DNA of 64,000 nucleotides from Methylobacterium iners (lineage in GTDB: Bacteria; Pseudomonadota; Alphaproteobacteria; Rhizobiales; Beijerinckiaceae). The stretch covers positions 30,988 through 94,987 of the forward strand of contig NZ_BPQP01000023.1 in NCBI RefSeq assembly GCF_022179305.1. The letters run 5' to 3'. Within the stretch, counting starts at the first letter, position 1, and each line of letters opens with the position of its first letter. Below the pieces are notes generated by a model. The model saw nothing but the letters and a program-made list of their open reading frames with translations, was not told the origin of the DNA and did not search any database. This document shows positions 63,957-64,000 of the stretch, piece after piece. Both the position numbers and the translations under genes were made by a program.

Positions 63957-64000
63957 TGTAAATGCCTCCTGCTGACCCTGGTCAGCAGGAGGCATTTACA
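63957..64000. repeat. Perfect 44-bp palindrome at the right window edge
   Basis: Two exact 21-base arms, beginning TGTAAATGCC and ending GGCATTTACA, flank a CT centre. The arm may extend past the window. It could be a strong terminator for the last His-rich gene, but the length and exactness also fit a pair of mobile-element ends. No T-tract is visible inside the window. Confidence 0.7.

Overview
The window is GC-rich, with densely packed genes and short or overlapping junctions. Together with the families present (RepA/RepB partition genes with repABC-type parS sites, a VirB/VirD4 secretion system, LuxI/LuxR, arsenic and copper genes) it looks like a conjugative accessory plasmid of an alphaproteobacterium of the Hyphomicrobiales. 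Methylobacterium or a close relative is my guess; nothing in the window is taxonomically diagnostic. There are no rRNA, tRNA or CRISPR features.

Layout. 1-2653: arsenic module, arsR-arsC(LMWP type)-arsC(glutaredoxin type)-arsB on the minus strand (arsB runs off the left edge), with arsH divergent. 2654-8340: replicon, with RepA/RepB partition genes, two parS-like palindromes, an RPA-family initiator in the position where repC would normally be, then ten 17-bp iterons and an AT-rich stretch. 8884-11033: a small ORF, a second ParA and a KorB-like ParB, and an 18-bp palindrome. 11350-13078: probable oriT, MobC-like protein and VirD2-like relaxase. 13194-14963: AbiEi/AbiEii toxin-antitoxin pair with a four-half-site operator. 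14990-28587 (minus strand): a single long operon luxI-virB1-2-3-4-5-eexN-6-7-8-9-10-11-virD4-LPD7 protein, with luxR divergent and a near-canonical 20-bp lux box between them. 29781-30090: decayed arsH copy. 30271-36733: envelope island (CelD-like acyltransferase, two GNATs, outer-membrane barrel, flippase). 36905-60127: metal island with CopA/CueR, an RND system with accessory proteins, L,D-transpeptidase, LspA, a Zn/Cd/Pb-type ATPase with its MerR regulator, a methyltransferase, and a CusA/CusB operon with FixH-like, DUF411, SCO and CcdA proteins. 60206-64000: decaying edge with a frameshifted TIGR02391 gene, an AT-rich methyltransferase, an IS5-type remnant, three small His-rich exported proteins and a 44-bp perfect palindrome at the right end.

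How it works together. RepA/RepB and the parS sites would segregate the plasmid and the iteron-binding initiator would replicate it. The relaxase, MobC, VirD4 and VirB proteins would transfer it. Because luxI is the first gene of the virB operon and lies just downstream of a lux box, the whole mating apparatus should be switched on by acyl-homoserine lactone, much as traI-trb is on Ti plasmids but here with a VirB-type channel. AbiE and EexN would help retention and exclusion. The cargo is mainly arsenic, copper/silver and zinc/cadmium/lead resistance, with MerR-type operators visible at three places.
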